A stretch of 18,798 bases of DNA from RBG-16-66-20 sp035517595 (GTDB lineage: Bacteria; Pseudomonadota; Gammaproteobacteria; Burkholderiales; SG8-39), in assembly GCA_035517595.1 (NCBI GenBank), contig DATIYN010000148.1, positions 1 through 18,798 on the forward strand, read 5' to 3'. The notes under the pieces were generated by a model, which ran no database searches, had not been told where the DNA came from, and saw only the letters and a list, made by a program, of their open reading frames with translations. Each line of letters starts with the position of its first letter. Position 1 is the stretch's first letter. The position numbers were made by a program, and so were the translations under genes. Shown piece after piece: positions 6,137-13,932 of this stretch.

Positions 6137-7381
6137 CTACCGTCGAAGCAGTCTGGCGTGAGCCTGCTGCAGAAAGCGCCGCACGGCGGGATCGGATTCG
6201 AGGCCGATCGCGCGCTCGTACGCGAGACCGGCGGCGCCGGTGTCGCCGCTGCGCGCGAGCAGCCCCGCCCGCGCCGCCCAGTAAGGCTGGTATTCGGCGA
6301 GGCGCGCATCCCCCGCCAGCGCATCGAGCGCCGCGAGGCCCTGCGCGCATCCGCGCGCCTCGGCGATGGCGATGGCGCGATTGATCGCCACCACCGGGGA
6401 TGCGCTCAGTGCAAGCAGGTTGTCGTAGAGGTGGGCGATCGCCGCCCAGTCGGTATCGCCGGTGACCCGGCGGGCTGCATGCGCCGACTGCACCGCTGCC
6501 TCCAGCTGGAACCGCCCCACCGCGCCCATCGTACTGGCGCGGAACAGCAGCGCCTCGGCTTCGTCGATGAGAGCGGCATTCCAAGCAGCCGGATTCTGCT
6601 CGCTGAGCGGCACGTAGCCGCCGTCGATGCTGCGCCGCGCGCGCCGGCGCGCTTCGGCGTGCAGCATCAGCGCGAGCAGGCCGAGCGCCTCGGGCTCTTC
6701 GGGCAGCAGTGACGCGACCAGGCGGCCGAGCCAAATACCTTCCGCAGCGAGATTGCGGCGGCGCGCATCGGTGCCCGCAGGATCGGCCCAGCCTTCGGCG
6801 AAAACCGCATAGATCGCGTCCAGCACGCTCGACAATCGTTCGCGCAGTTCACCCTGTCCCGGCACGCGGAACGGAATGCCGGTCTGCTGGATGCGGGCTT
6901 TGGCGCGCACGAGACGCTGCCCCATCGTCGAGGGCGCGACGAGGAAAGCCGAGCCGATGGCGGCGGCATCGAAGCCGAGGATGGTCTGCAGCATGAGCGG
7001 CGCGCGAATGCCTGCGTCGATGGCCGGGTGCGAACAGACGAACATCAGCGACAAGCGGTCGTCCGGAATCTGCGCCTCGACTTCGCCGCCGAGCTCCGCC
7101 AGCAGCCGCAGGTGCTCTGCGCCGTTTGCGCCGCTCTGGCGCCGGCGCTCGGCATCGATCATCCGGCGCTTGGCCACCTGCATCAGCCAAGCTTCCGGAT
7201 TCCGGGGCACGCCCTCCGAGGGCCAATGCTCCAGTGCGGCGGCGAAAGCCTCCGACAGTGCGTCCTCGGCCCCCGCGACGTCGCGCGTGCGCGAAGCGAG
7301 GAATGCGACCAGCTTGCCGTAGCTGCGGCGGGCAACCGCGTCCGCGGTATCGCGCGCGGGCCCGCCCTCGCCTCGCGCCAT
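6137..7381 (-). CDS. ECF42-type RNA polymerase sigma factor with C-terminal TPR-like extension
   Basis: A 414-residue extracytoplasmic-function sigma factor. The region-2 segment is at about 15-85 (EDALSEAFAAALEHW, then NPEAWLMQVAKRRMID), and the region-4 helix-turn-helix is at about 105-165 (FVCSHPAID through STMGQRLVRAKARI). The GIPFRVP linker is followed by about 230 helical residues containing EPEALGLLALMLHAEARR, ALIDEAEALL and YWAARAGLLARSG. This long helical extension replaces an anti-sigma factor and marks the ECF42 group. No anti-sigma gene is present. Its ATG is 4 nt after the stop of the YCII/DGPF gene, the standard partner of this group. A matching promoter lies upstream of that partner, so the pair is likely self-regulated. 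The signal sensed is not known for the group. Confidence 0.93.
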   Translation of the reverse strand: MARGEGGPARDTADAVARRSYGKLVAFLASRTRDVAGAEDALSEAFAAALEHWPSEGVPRNPEAWLMQVAKRRMIDAERRRQSGANGAEHLRLLAELGGEVEAQIPDDRLSLMFVCSHPAIDAGIRAPLMLQTILGFDAAAIGSAFLVAPSTMGQRLVRAKARIQQTGIPFRVPGQGELRERLSSVLDAIYAVFAEGWADPAGTDARRRNLAAEGIWLGRLVASLLPEEPEALGLLALMLHAEARRRARRSIDGGYVPLSEQNPAAWNAALIDEAEALLFRASTMGAVGRFQLEAAVQSAHAARRVTGDTDWAAIAHLYDNLLALSASPVVAINRAIAIAEARGCAQGLAALDALAGDARLAEYQPYWAARAGLLARSGDTGAAGLAYERAIGLESDPAVRRFLQQAHARLLRR

Positions 7382-7385
7382 CGCG

Positions 7386-7733
7386 CTACATGGCCATGAT
7401 CGGGCGCACCTCGATCGTGCCGACGCTCGCGCCGGGGCAGCGCGCGGCCCAGGACAGCGCCTGGTCCAGGTCGGGCACGTCGATGATGTAGTAGCCGCCC
7501 AGTTGTTCCTTGGTCTCGGCGTAGGGCCCGTTCAGGACCTCCGTCTTGCCGCCCTTGACGCGCACGGTGGTTGCCGTGGAACTCGGTTGCAGCGGGTCCC
7601 CCGCCTTCATGACGCCGGCCGCGCGCAGGGCCTGGGTATAGGCGCCGTACGCGGCGAACATTTGATTGTTCTCCTCCTTGCTGTACTTCTGCCGGCCCGA
7701 TTCGTTGCCGAAAATCATCAACATGTATTGCAT
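7386..7733 (-). CDS. YCII/DGPF-family protein, partner of the ECF42 sigma factor
   Basis: A 115-residue ferredoxin-like-fold protein of the YCII-related (DGPF) family. It starts MQYMLMIFG and contains LNGPYAETKEQLGGYY (67-82), where the name-giving Asp-Gly-Pro-Phe reads Asn-Gly-Pro-Tyr. It ends VEVRP-like (IEVRPIM). I chose the ATG at 7733 because AGGAG lies 6 nt upstream and the family begins here; the frame stays open further upstream, through the promoter. It is the first gene of the minus-strand unit and is tightly coupled to the sigma factor. In this family the DGPF protein is thought to work with the sigma factor's C-terminal domain, but its biochemical activity is not established. Confidence 0.92.
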   Translation of the reverse strand: MQYMLMIFGNESGRQKYSKEENNQMFAAYGAYTQALRAAGVMKAGDPLQPSSTATTVRVKGGKTEVLNGPYAETKEQLGGYYIIDVPDLDQALSWAARCPGASVGTIEVRPIMAM

Positions 7734-7739
7734 GCTGGT

Positions 7740-7744
7740 CTCCT
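7740..7744 (-). promoter_or_regulatory. Shine-Dalgarno AGGAG fixing the YCII start
   Basis: AGGAG lies 6 nt before ATG 7733. It excludes the upstream in-frame starts, which would lie in or beyond the promoter. Confidence 0.65.
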
Positions 7745-7782
7745 GGAGGGTGCGGCGAGGCACGATGCTCCGCCAATGATAT

Positions 7783-7809
7783 GACGTTCGAACCGTGCCC
7801 ATTTCGACA
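7783..7809 (-). promoter_or_regulatory. Putative ECF42 promoter: TGTCGA - 17 nt - CGTC
   Basis: On the minus strand TGTCGA (7809-7804) and CGTC (7786-7783) are separated by exactly 17 nt and lie about 50 nt upstream of the YCII start codon. From memory of published work on this sigma group, its target promoters carry TGTCGA at -35 and a CGTC/CGAC-type -10. The match and the position upstream of the group's standard partner gene make a self-activated promoter likely. A sigma-70-like TATCAT also sits on the same strand at 7782-7777, without a good -35. Confidence 0.7.
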
Positions 7810-7813
7810 GGGG

Positions 7814-7819
7814 TACACT
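7814..7819 (+). promoter_or_regulatory. Candidate -10 box (TACACT) for the deacylase-lipid operon
   Basis: TACACT keeps the key T1, A2 and T6 of the -10 hexamer. It ends 12 nt before ATG 7832, so the leader would be only a few bases and there is no Shine-Dalgarno. The box lies 4 bp from the -35 element of the divergent ECF42 promoter. The string TACACTGC recurs before the PAS gene start near 18569. Confidence 0.35.
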
Positions 7820-7831
7820 GCGGCCCGGACC

Positions 7832-9508
7832 ATGGCACTCGACCTGCTCGTGAAGAACGGCCTGGTGATCGACGGCACGGGCGCGCCGGGCCGCCGGGCC
7901 GACGTCGGGATCTTGGATGGAAGGATCTTTTCCATCGAAGGGCGCATTGACGAGAGAGCCAAGAGAACCATAGACGCGTCCGGCCTGGCGGTCGCGCCGG
8001 GCTTCATCGATCCGCACACGCACTACGACGCGCAGATCTGCTGGGACGGCGCGCTCACTCCCTCCTCCTGGCACGGCGTCACCTCGGTAGTGATGGGCAA
8101 CTGCGGGGTCGGCATCGCGCCCTGCCGGCCCGAGGCGCGCGAGATCGCGATGCGCGACCTCGTGAACGTCGAGGCGATCCCGTTCGAGGTGCTGCGCGCG
8201 GGCATCGGCTGGGACTGGGAGACCTTCCCGCAGTACCTGGACGCCGCCGCGCGCCGCAAGCCTGCGCTCAACCTCGCCTTCCTCGCGCCGCTCACGCCGT
8301 TCCGCCACTACGTGATGGGCGAGGCCTCGATGGAGCGGGCGGCGACGCCGGAGGAGACCGCGCGCATCAGGGCGCTGCTCGGCGAAGCGGTGGACGCGGG
8401 CGCCTTCGGCTTCTCGAGCACGCTGCTCAACCAGCACATGGGCTTCGGCGGCCGGCCGCTCGCCTGCCGCAACGCCAGCCGCGAGGAGCTGAAGGCCTAT
8501 TGCAACGTCCTCCGGGAGCGCGGCAGGGGCGCGATCGAGTTCGCGATGACCCGGCAGATCGGCGTCATGGACAATCCCGAGCTCGAGCTGCTCGACTTCA
8601 TGCTCGAGGAAAGCGCGCGGCCGGTCACCTTCATCGCCATGTTCGACCGCGACGACATCTCGGAAGCCGTGCGCACCTCGCTGCGCAAGGCCGCGCCGAT
8701 GATCGCCCGGGGCGCTCGCCCGCAGACCTCGCCCCTGCCGCTCACGCGCGAGATCAACATGCGCAACCCGTTCTCCTTCGGCGGCTTCCCCTCGTGGAAG
8801 CGCGTGTTCGAGGACTTGTCGAAGCCCGCGCAGGCCGCGGTCTATGCCGACCCGGCGTTCCGGAACCGCTTCCGCGAGGACCTGAAGAATCCCGCCAGCT
8901 TCGGCAATTGGGCGCGCATCACGCTGCACGAGGTCAGGAGCGAGAAGCTCAAGCCGCTCGAGGGCCTGACGGTCGCCGAGATCGCGGCGCAGCGCGGGGT
9001 CGACGGCGTGGACGCGCTGCTCGACGTCACGCTCGAGGACGACCTGCAGAACGAATTCACGATGACCTCGTTCAACAACCGCCCCGAGCGCATGGCCGAG
9101 ATCCTCAACAATCCGGCGATGCTGCTCGGCCTGGGCGACGGCGGCGCGCACCTGGACATGCTCTGCGACGCGGGCTACCCGACCTACGTGCTCGGCACCT
9201 GGGTGCGCGAGCGCAAGGTGCTGGCGCTCGAGGAAGCCGTGCGCCGCATGACGTCGGACCCGGCGGACTTCTTCGGCATCGGGGGCCGCGGCCGGCTGAA
9301 GGCGGGCCTGGCCGCCGACCTCGCGATCTTCGACCCGGTGACCGTCGGCTCGGCCGGGCGCCCGGAGCGGCGCTACGACCTGCCGGGCGGCGCAAAGCGC
9401 ATGGTCATGCGCTCGCAGGGCATCGCCTACACCATCGTCAATGGCGCGGTGACGTGGGAGGAAGGCGCGCTCACGGGCGCCGCGGCCGGCGCCGTGCTGC
9501 GCTCCTGA
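7832..9508 (+). CDS. N-acyl-D-amino-acid deacylase-like amidohydrolase (amidohydrolase 3 family)
   Basis: A 558-residue zinc amidohydrolase related to D-aminoacylases, which remove the acyl group from N-acyl-D-amino acids. An N-terminal beta-sandwich part (LLVKNGLVIDGTG) leads into PGFIDPHTHYDAQ with metal ligands His62 and His64. GNCG with Cys91 is the metal-bridging cysteine seen in this family, and GDGGAH carries Asp436. The C-terminal segment (GLAADLAIFDP through NGAVTWEEG) closes the sandwich. I chose ATG 7832; an ATG 51 nt upstream adds residues with no homology and lies on the divergent promoter. It is followed after 7 nt by the acyl-ligase fusion. Such enzymes are often mis-assigned to D-amino acids, and the true acylated substrate may be different. 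Confidence 0.88.
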   Translation: MALDLLVKNGLVIDGTGAPGRRADVGILDGRIFSIEGRIDERAKRTIDASGLAVAPGFIDPHTHYDAQICWDGALTPSSWHGVTSVVMGNCGVGIAPCRPEAREIAMRDLVNVEAIPFEVLRAGIGWDWETFPQYLDAAARRKPALNLAFLAPLTPFRHYVMGEASMERAATPEETARIRALLGEAVDAGAFGFSSTLLNQHMGFGGRPLACRNASREELKAYCNVLRERGRGAIEFAMTRQIGVMDNPELELLDFMLEESARPVTFIAMFDRDDISEAVRTSLRKAAPMIARGARPQTSPLPLTREINMRNPFSFGGFPSWKRVFEDLSKPAQAAVYADPAFRNRFREDLKNPASFGNWARITLHEVRSEKLKPLEGLTVAEIAAQRGVDGVDALLDVTLEDDLQNEFTMTSFNNRPERMAEILNNPAMLLGLGDGGAHLDMLCDAGYPTYVLGTWVRERKVLALEEAVRRMTSDPADFFGIGGRGRLKAGLAADLAIFDPVTVGSAGRPERRYDLPGGAKRMVMRSQGIAYTIVNGAVTWEEGALTGAAAGAVLRS

Positions 9509-9515
9509 GATCCGC

Positions 9516-12338
9516 TTGACGCGCGACATCCAGCCCGAGCGCCTGCTCGAAGTCGTCGCCGCGGTGGCTCGCGAGGCGCGCCCGAACGTGCAGGCGCGGC
9601 CCTCGCTCGACACGTCGCTGGAGAAGGAGCTGGGCCTCGACAGCCTCGCGCGCGTCGAGCTCGTGCTGCGCGTGGAGAAGGAATTCGGCGTCGCGCTGCC
9701 CGAGCAGGCGCTGGCGACCAGCGAGACGCCGCGCGACCTGCTGCGCTTCCTGCTCTCCGGCGCGGGACAGCCGCCGCGCGCGGCCGACACGAGCATCGCG
9801 AGCCTCGCGCAGGCGGGCAGCGTGCCGCCACCCGTCGCGGCGGGCTCGCTCGTGGCTGCGCTCGAGTACCACGTCGAGCGCCAGCCCGACCGGCTCACGG
9901 TGTTCCTCTACGAGGACCAGAAGGAAGTGCCGATCACCTACCGCGCGCTCTGGGAGGGCGCGCTCGGCTACGCGGCGCGGCTCGCGGAAGCGGGCCTCAA
10001 GCCCGGCCAGATGGTCGCGATCATGCTGCCGACCTGCAGGCAATACCTGTATTCCTTCTACGGCGTGCTGCTCGCGGGCGGCGTGCCGGTGCCGCTCTAC
10101 CCGCCGGCGCGGCTCACCACCATCGAAGACCACATGACGCGTCACGTCGGCATCCTCAAGAGCGCCGGCGCGTCGATCATGATCACGATTCCCGAGGCAA
10201 AGGCCCTCGCGTGGCTGCTGCGCGCGCAGGTCGAGTCGATGCGCGCGGTGCTCGTGCCCGCCGATCTCGAAGGCGGCGGCACGAGCTACGTGCCGCACCA
10301 CTGCAAGCCCGGCGACATCGGTTTCCTGCAGTACACCTCGGGCAGCACGGGCAACCCCAAGGGCGTGGTGCTCACGCACGAGAATCTGCTCGTGAACGTG
10401 CAGGCGATGGGCGCCGCGGTGAGCGCGAACGCCGACGACGTCTTCGTGAGCTGGCTGCCGCTGTACCACGACATGGGTCTCATCGGCGGCTGCTTCGCGA
10501 CGATGTTCCTCGGCTTCCCGGTGGTGCTCATGTCGCCGCTCGCCTTCCTGTCGCGCCCGTCGAGCTGGCTGCGCGCGATTCACCGGCACCGCGGCACGCT
10601 CTCGGGAGGTCCGAACTTCTCCTACGAGCTTTGCCTGCGCAGGATCGAGGACGCCGAGATCGAAGGCATCGACCTGTCGTCCTGGCGCTTCGCCTTCAAC
10701 GGCGCCGAGCCGGTGAGCCCGGACACGCTGAGCGCGTTCGCCGAGCGCTTCGCGAAGTTCAAGTTCCGCAAATCCTCGCTCTCGCCGGTCTACGGCCTCG
10801 CCGAGAACACCGTGGGCGTGTCCTTCACCACGCCCGGGGAACCGTGGCGCCTGGACACGCTCGATCGCGAGGTGTTCACGCGCACCGGCGAAGCCGTTCC
10901 GGCGAAGCCCGGCGCTGCGTCGCTCCGGGTGGTCGGCTGCGGGCACGTGATCCGCGACCACGACCTGCGCGTCGTCGACTCGGCCGGCCTCGAGCTGCCC
11001 GAGCGGCACGAAGGCCACCTGCAGTTCTGCGGCCCGTCGGCGACCTCCGGCTACTACCGCAATCCGGAGGCGACCAAGGGGCTCTTCGACGGCCGCTGGC
11101 TCAACACGGGGGATCGCGCGTACCTCAAGGACGGCATGGTCTACATCACCGGCCGCGAGAAGGACATCATCATCCGCGGCGGGCGCAACATCAGCCCCTA
11201 CGAGCTCGAGCAGGCGGTCGGCGACCTCGCGGGCGTGCGACGCGGCTGCGTTGCGGTGTTCGGCAGCCCCGACCCGGCCACGGGCACCGAGCGCGTAGTC
11301 GTCCTAGCGGAAATTCGCGATGCCGACGATTCGCGCCACGAGGACCTGAAGCGCATGATCAACGAGCTCTCCGTGACCCTGCTCGGCGCTCCCGCCGACG
11401 ACATCGTGTTCGCGCCGCCCGCGACGGTGCCGAAAACATCCAGCGGCAAGATCCGCCGCAACGCGGCGCGCGAGTTCTACGAGCGCGGACCCGCGTCGGT
11501 GCGGCCCTCTGCGGTCTGGCTGCAGTTCCTGCGTCTGCTGTTGGCCGGCGCGGGCCCGCAGCTGCGCCGAGGACTGCGCGCGGCAGGGGGCCTGCTGTTC
11601 GCGCTGCGCGGCTACCTCGTCTTCGGGGCGCTCTTTCCGTTCGCCTTCCTCGCTGCGCTGCTCGTGCCCGGCCGCGGCTGCTGGCTGGTCGGCCGTGCCG
11701 TCTGCCGCCTGTTCCTCGCGCTATCGGGCATCCCGCTCGCCGTGCGCGGCGCCGAGCACCTCGCGGGCCGTGCGGTCGCCGTGCTCGCCGTCAACCACAC
11801 GAGCTACCTCGACGCGGTGGTACTCGTCGCGCTGCTTGGCGACGAGCGCTTCGCCTTTGTCGCCAAGCGCGAGTTCCAGTCGAGCTTCCTGATGGGCCGG
11901 CTGCTCGCCGGCTTCGGCACGCAGTTCATCGAGCGCTTCGACGTCGCCAAAAGCGCCGAGCAAGCCGGCGAGATGGTCGAAGCCGCGAAGCGCGGCGGGT
12001 CGCTGGTGGTGTTTCCCGAGGGCACGCTCACGCGCCGCTCGGGGCTCATGGCGTTCCGCACCGGGGCGTTCCAGGCCGCCGCGCAGGCCGGGGTGCCGGT
12101 GGTCCCGGTCGCGCTGCGCGGCCTGCGCTCGGTGCTGCGCGACGGCACCTGGTACCTGCGCCGCGCCTCGGTGTCGGTGACGGTCTCGGCGCCGATCCGG
12201 CCCGAGGGCGCCGACTGGGCCGCTGCCATCAAGCTGCGCGATGCCGCGCGCGGCGAGATCCTGCGCCATTGCGGCGAGCCCGATCTCGTCACCGGGCGCT
12301 CGGGCGCCGAGCCCGAGGCCGAGCCGGCGGCGGCCTGA
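9516..12338 (+). CDS. ACP - fatty acyl-AMP ligase - PlsC acyltransferase fusion
   Basis: A three-part 940-residue protein. Residues 1-80 are an acyl carrier domain with GLDSL and the phosphopantetheine Ser43, followed by an Ala/Pro linker. Residues about 110-660 are an AMP-forming ligase of the FAAL type: YTSGSTGNPKG (273-283), SWLPLYHDMGLIGG, FNGAEPV, YGLAENT, TGREKDIIIRGGRN, and the catalytic Lys645 in KTSSGK. Residues about 680-925 start with hydrophobic stretches (about 690-740) and continue as a 1-acylglycerol-3-phosphate acyltransferase with NHTSYLD (760-766) and FPEGT (833-837). Together it could activate a free fatty acid, load it on its own carrier and pass it to a membrane acceptor. 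The start is TTG 9516 with little ribosome site, only 7 nt after the deacylase stop, and is chosen because it completes the carrier helix. The acceptor is unknown. Confidence 0.9.
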   Translation: MTRDIQPERLLEVVAAVAREARPNVQARPSLDTSLEKELGLDSLARVELVLRVEKEFGVALPEQALATSETPRDLLRFLLSGAGQPPRAADTSIASLAQAGSVPPPVAAGSLVAALEYHVERQPDRLTVFLYEDQKEVPITYRALWEGALGYAARLAEAGLKPGQMVAIMLPTCRQYLYSFYGVLLAGGVPVPLYPPARLTTIEDHMTRHVGILKSAGASIMITIPEAKALAWLLRAQVESMRAVLVPADLEGGGTSYVPHHCKPGDIGFLQYTSGSTGNPKGVVLTHENLLVNVQAMGAAVSANADDVFVSWLPLYHDMGLIGGCFATMFLGFPVVLMSPLAFLSRPSSWLRAIHRHRGTLSGGPNFSYELCLRRIEDAEIEGIDLSSWRFAFNGAEPVSPDTLSAFAERFAKFKFRKSSLSPVYGLAENTVGVSFTTPGEPWRLDTLDREVFTRTGEAVPAKPGAASLRVVGCGHVIRDHDLRVVDSAGLELPERHEGHLQFCGPSATSGYYRNPEATKGLFDGRWLNTGDRAYLKDGMVYITGREKDIIIRGGRNISPYELEQAVGDLAGVRRGCVAVFGSPDPATGTERVVVLAEIRDADDSRHEDLKRMINELSVTLLGAPADDIVFAPPATVPKTSSGKIRRNAAREFYERGPASVRPSAVWLQFLRLLLAGAGPQLRRGLRAAGGLLFALRGYLVFGALFPFAFLAALLVPGRGCWLVGRAVCRLFLALSGIPLAVRGAEHLAGRAVAVLAVNHTSYLDAVVLVALLGDERFAFVAKREFQSSFLMGRLLAGFGTQFIERFDVAKSAEQAGEMVEAAKRGGSLVVFPEGTLTRRSGLMAFRTGAFQAAAQAGVPVVPVALRGLRSVLRDGTWYLRRASVSVTVSAPIRPEGADWAAAIKLRDAARGEILRHCGEPDLVTGRSGAEPEAEPAAA

Positions 12339-12342
12339 GGCG

Positions 12343-12732
12343 ATGGTCTACCTGATCGTCAAGCAGGTGCACGTGCTCTGCGCGGCGCTAAGCATCGCGG
12401 GCTTCGCGCTGCGCGGCGTCCTGATGCTTCGCGATTCGGCGCTGCTGCAGTCTAGGATCGCGCGCGCCGCGCCGCACGTGGTGGACACGCTGCTGCTCGC
12501 GAGCGCGGTCGTGCTCTCCTGGCAGAGCGCCCAGTACCCGTTCGCGCAGGGCTGGCTCACCGCGAAGCTGCTCGCGCTCGTCGCCTACATCGTGCTCGGC
12601 ACCGTCGCGCTCAAGCGCGGGCGCACGAAGGGCGTGCGCGCCGCCGCGCTCGCGCTGGCGCTGCTGGCGGCGTTCTACATCGTCTCGGTCGCGGTCACGC
12701 GCGACCCTGCCGGCTTCCTGCGCCTCGGCTGA
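12343..12732 (+). CDS. SirB2-family integral membrane protein
   Basis: A 129-residue protein with about four hydrophobic helices (residues near 5-22, 45-60, 72-88 and 103-120). The start MVYLIVKQVHVLCAALSIAGFALRG and the following LRDS are typical of the SirB family. The family has no firm biochemical role. The ATG is 4 nt past the stop of the acyl-ligase fusion, so it is the last gene of that operon and could act with it at the membrane. It ends 9 nt from the convergent transporter gene. Confidence 0.87.
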   Translation: MVYLIVKQVHVLCAALSIAGFALRGVLMLRDSALLQSRIARAAPHVVDTLLLASAVVLSWQSAQYPFAQGWLTAKLLALVAYIVLGTVALKRGRTKGVRAAALALALLAAFYIVSVAVTRDPAGFLRLG

Positions 12733-12733
12733 G

Positions 12734-12750
12734 GCGCGCGGCTAGCGCGC
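12734..12750. terminator. GC hairpin between convergent genes
   Basis: GCGCGC and GCGCGC pair across the 5-nt loop GGCTA in the gap between the SirB2 and transporter stops; the loop contains the transporter's TAG. No U-tract follows on either side, so termination is only possible, not shown. Confidence 0.25.
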
Positions 12751-13923
12751 GAAGTCGGCGCGCTCGAGCAGCCAGGAAACGGCGAAGCCGAGCACCAGTC
12801 CCCAAAAAGCCGCGCCGATGTTGAACAAGGTCACGTCCGCGACGGTGACGAGGAAGGTCACCAGCGCGCCGAAGCCGAACTTGCCGCCGCCGAAGGCCAC
12901 GCCGAACGCGGTCTGCAGCACGCGCAGCATCGCGAGGCCCCCGAGCGCCGCGATGAAGGCCGGCGGCGTCGCGAGCAGCAGCCGCGTGAAGAACGGCGAG
13001 AGCAGCGCGAACCCGAGCGCCAGCGCGCCGACGAAAACGCCCGCCGTGTAATGGCGCCGCGGCTCGCCCGAGGCCGAGATGATCGCGTTTACCGGGCCGG
13101 TGAGGCAGATCGACACCGAGCCGACGAAAGCGGCGGCGATCGACCCCGCGCCGCAGGCCGCGGCTATGGCATCGATCGGCGCCTTGTGGCCCGCGGCCTT
13201 GAGCACCGCGAAGCCCTGGCCGTTCTGCACCACCAGCACCGTGATCGCGAGCGGCACCACGAGCTCGAGCATCGCCTGCCAGGAGAGCGCGGGCGCATGG
13301 AAGTTCGGCGACGCGAGGGCGAACAGCGTCGCGGGCGGCTGGAACCTGCCGAGCGCGCCCACCGCGACCGCGCCCGCGAGCAGCGCGCCCAGCACCGGCG
13401 GCAGCCAGCGCCCGACGCTCCTTGCCCAGGACAGGGCGACGAAGGCGAGGACCATCGGCGCGGCGATCCAGACGTCGTCGCGCACCGCGAACACCAGGTT
13501 GAGCCCGAAGCGCAGGAACACGCCGGCCACCATCGCCATCACGATCGGCATCGGCGCCGCCTCGGTGCAGCGGCGCACCCAGCCCGACAGCCCGAGCGCC
13601 AGCATCAGCAATCCGGTGGCGAGGAAGGCGCCGACCACCTCGGCGAAGCTCAAATGGCCGAGCGCGGGGCCCACGAGCACCGCGCCCGGTATCGTCCAGA
13701 AGAAGACGAGCGGCTGCCGGTAGCGCAGGCAGAACGCGAGCGAGAGCAGGCCGCCGGCGAAGAATGCGCCGAAGATCCAGGAGGCCAGGTCCGATTCGCT
13801 GAGCCGCCCTTGCGCGCCCACCGCGAGGATCACCGCCACCGGACCGGTGGTGGCAAAGACGAAAGCGATCAGCCCGTTGAGGGCGTAGACCCCGCCGAAG
13901 TCGGCCGCAAGCCTGCGCAGCAT
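12742..13923 (-). CDS. benE: BenE-family benzoate/H+ symporter
   Basis: A 393-residue polytopic inner-membrane protein with about 11-12 hydrophobic segments, the usual length for BenE. Supporting segments are NGLIAFVFATTGPVAVILAVG at the N-terminus, FFWTIPGAVLVGPAL, the central LTGPVNAIISASGEPRRHYTAG (about 280-300), and LERADF at the end. The family imports benzoate or similar aromatic acids with protons. Family members also move other substrates, and no benzoate catabolic gene is nearby, so the substrate is uncertain. It is the last gene of the sucCD run: its ATG is 9 nt past the stop of the DUF2846 lipoprotein. Confidence 0.9.
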   Translation of the reverse strand: MLRRLAADFGGVYALNGLIAFVFATTGPVAVILAVGAQGRLSESDLASWIFGAFFAGGLLSLAFCLRYRQPLVFFWTIPGAVLVGPALGHLSFAEVVGAFLATGLLMLALGLSGWVRRCTEAAPMPIVMAMVAGVFLRFGLNLVFAVRDDVWIAAPMVLAFVALSWARSVGRWLPPVLGALLAGAVAVGALGRFQPPATLFALASPNFHAPALSWQAMLELVVPLAITVLVVQNGQGFAVLKAAGHKAPIDAIAAACGAGSIAAAFVGSVSICLTGPVNAIISASGEPRRHYTAGVFVGALALGFALLSPFFTRLLLATPPAFIAALGGLAMLRVLQTAFGVAFGGGKFGFGALVTFLVTVADVTLFNIGAAFWGLVLGFAVSWLLERADFAR

Positions 13924-13932
13924 CGCGGGCGG

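Noticed and set aside
7781..7832. Upstream ATG at 7781 as the deacylase start
   Set aside because: It would place the start inside the divergent ECF42 promoter and add 17 residues with no family match; the family begins at the ATG 7832.
9516..12338. Assignment of the fusion as Aas (acyl-ACP synthetase / 2-acyl-GPE acyltransferase)
   Set aside because: Aas has the acyltransferase first and no carrier domain; here the order is reversed and an ACP leads.
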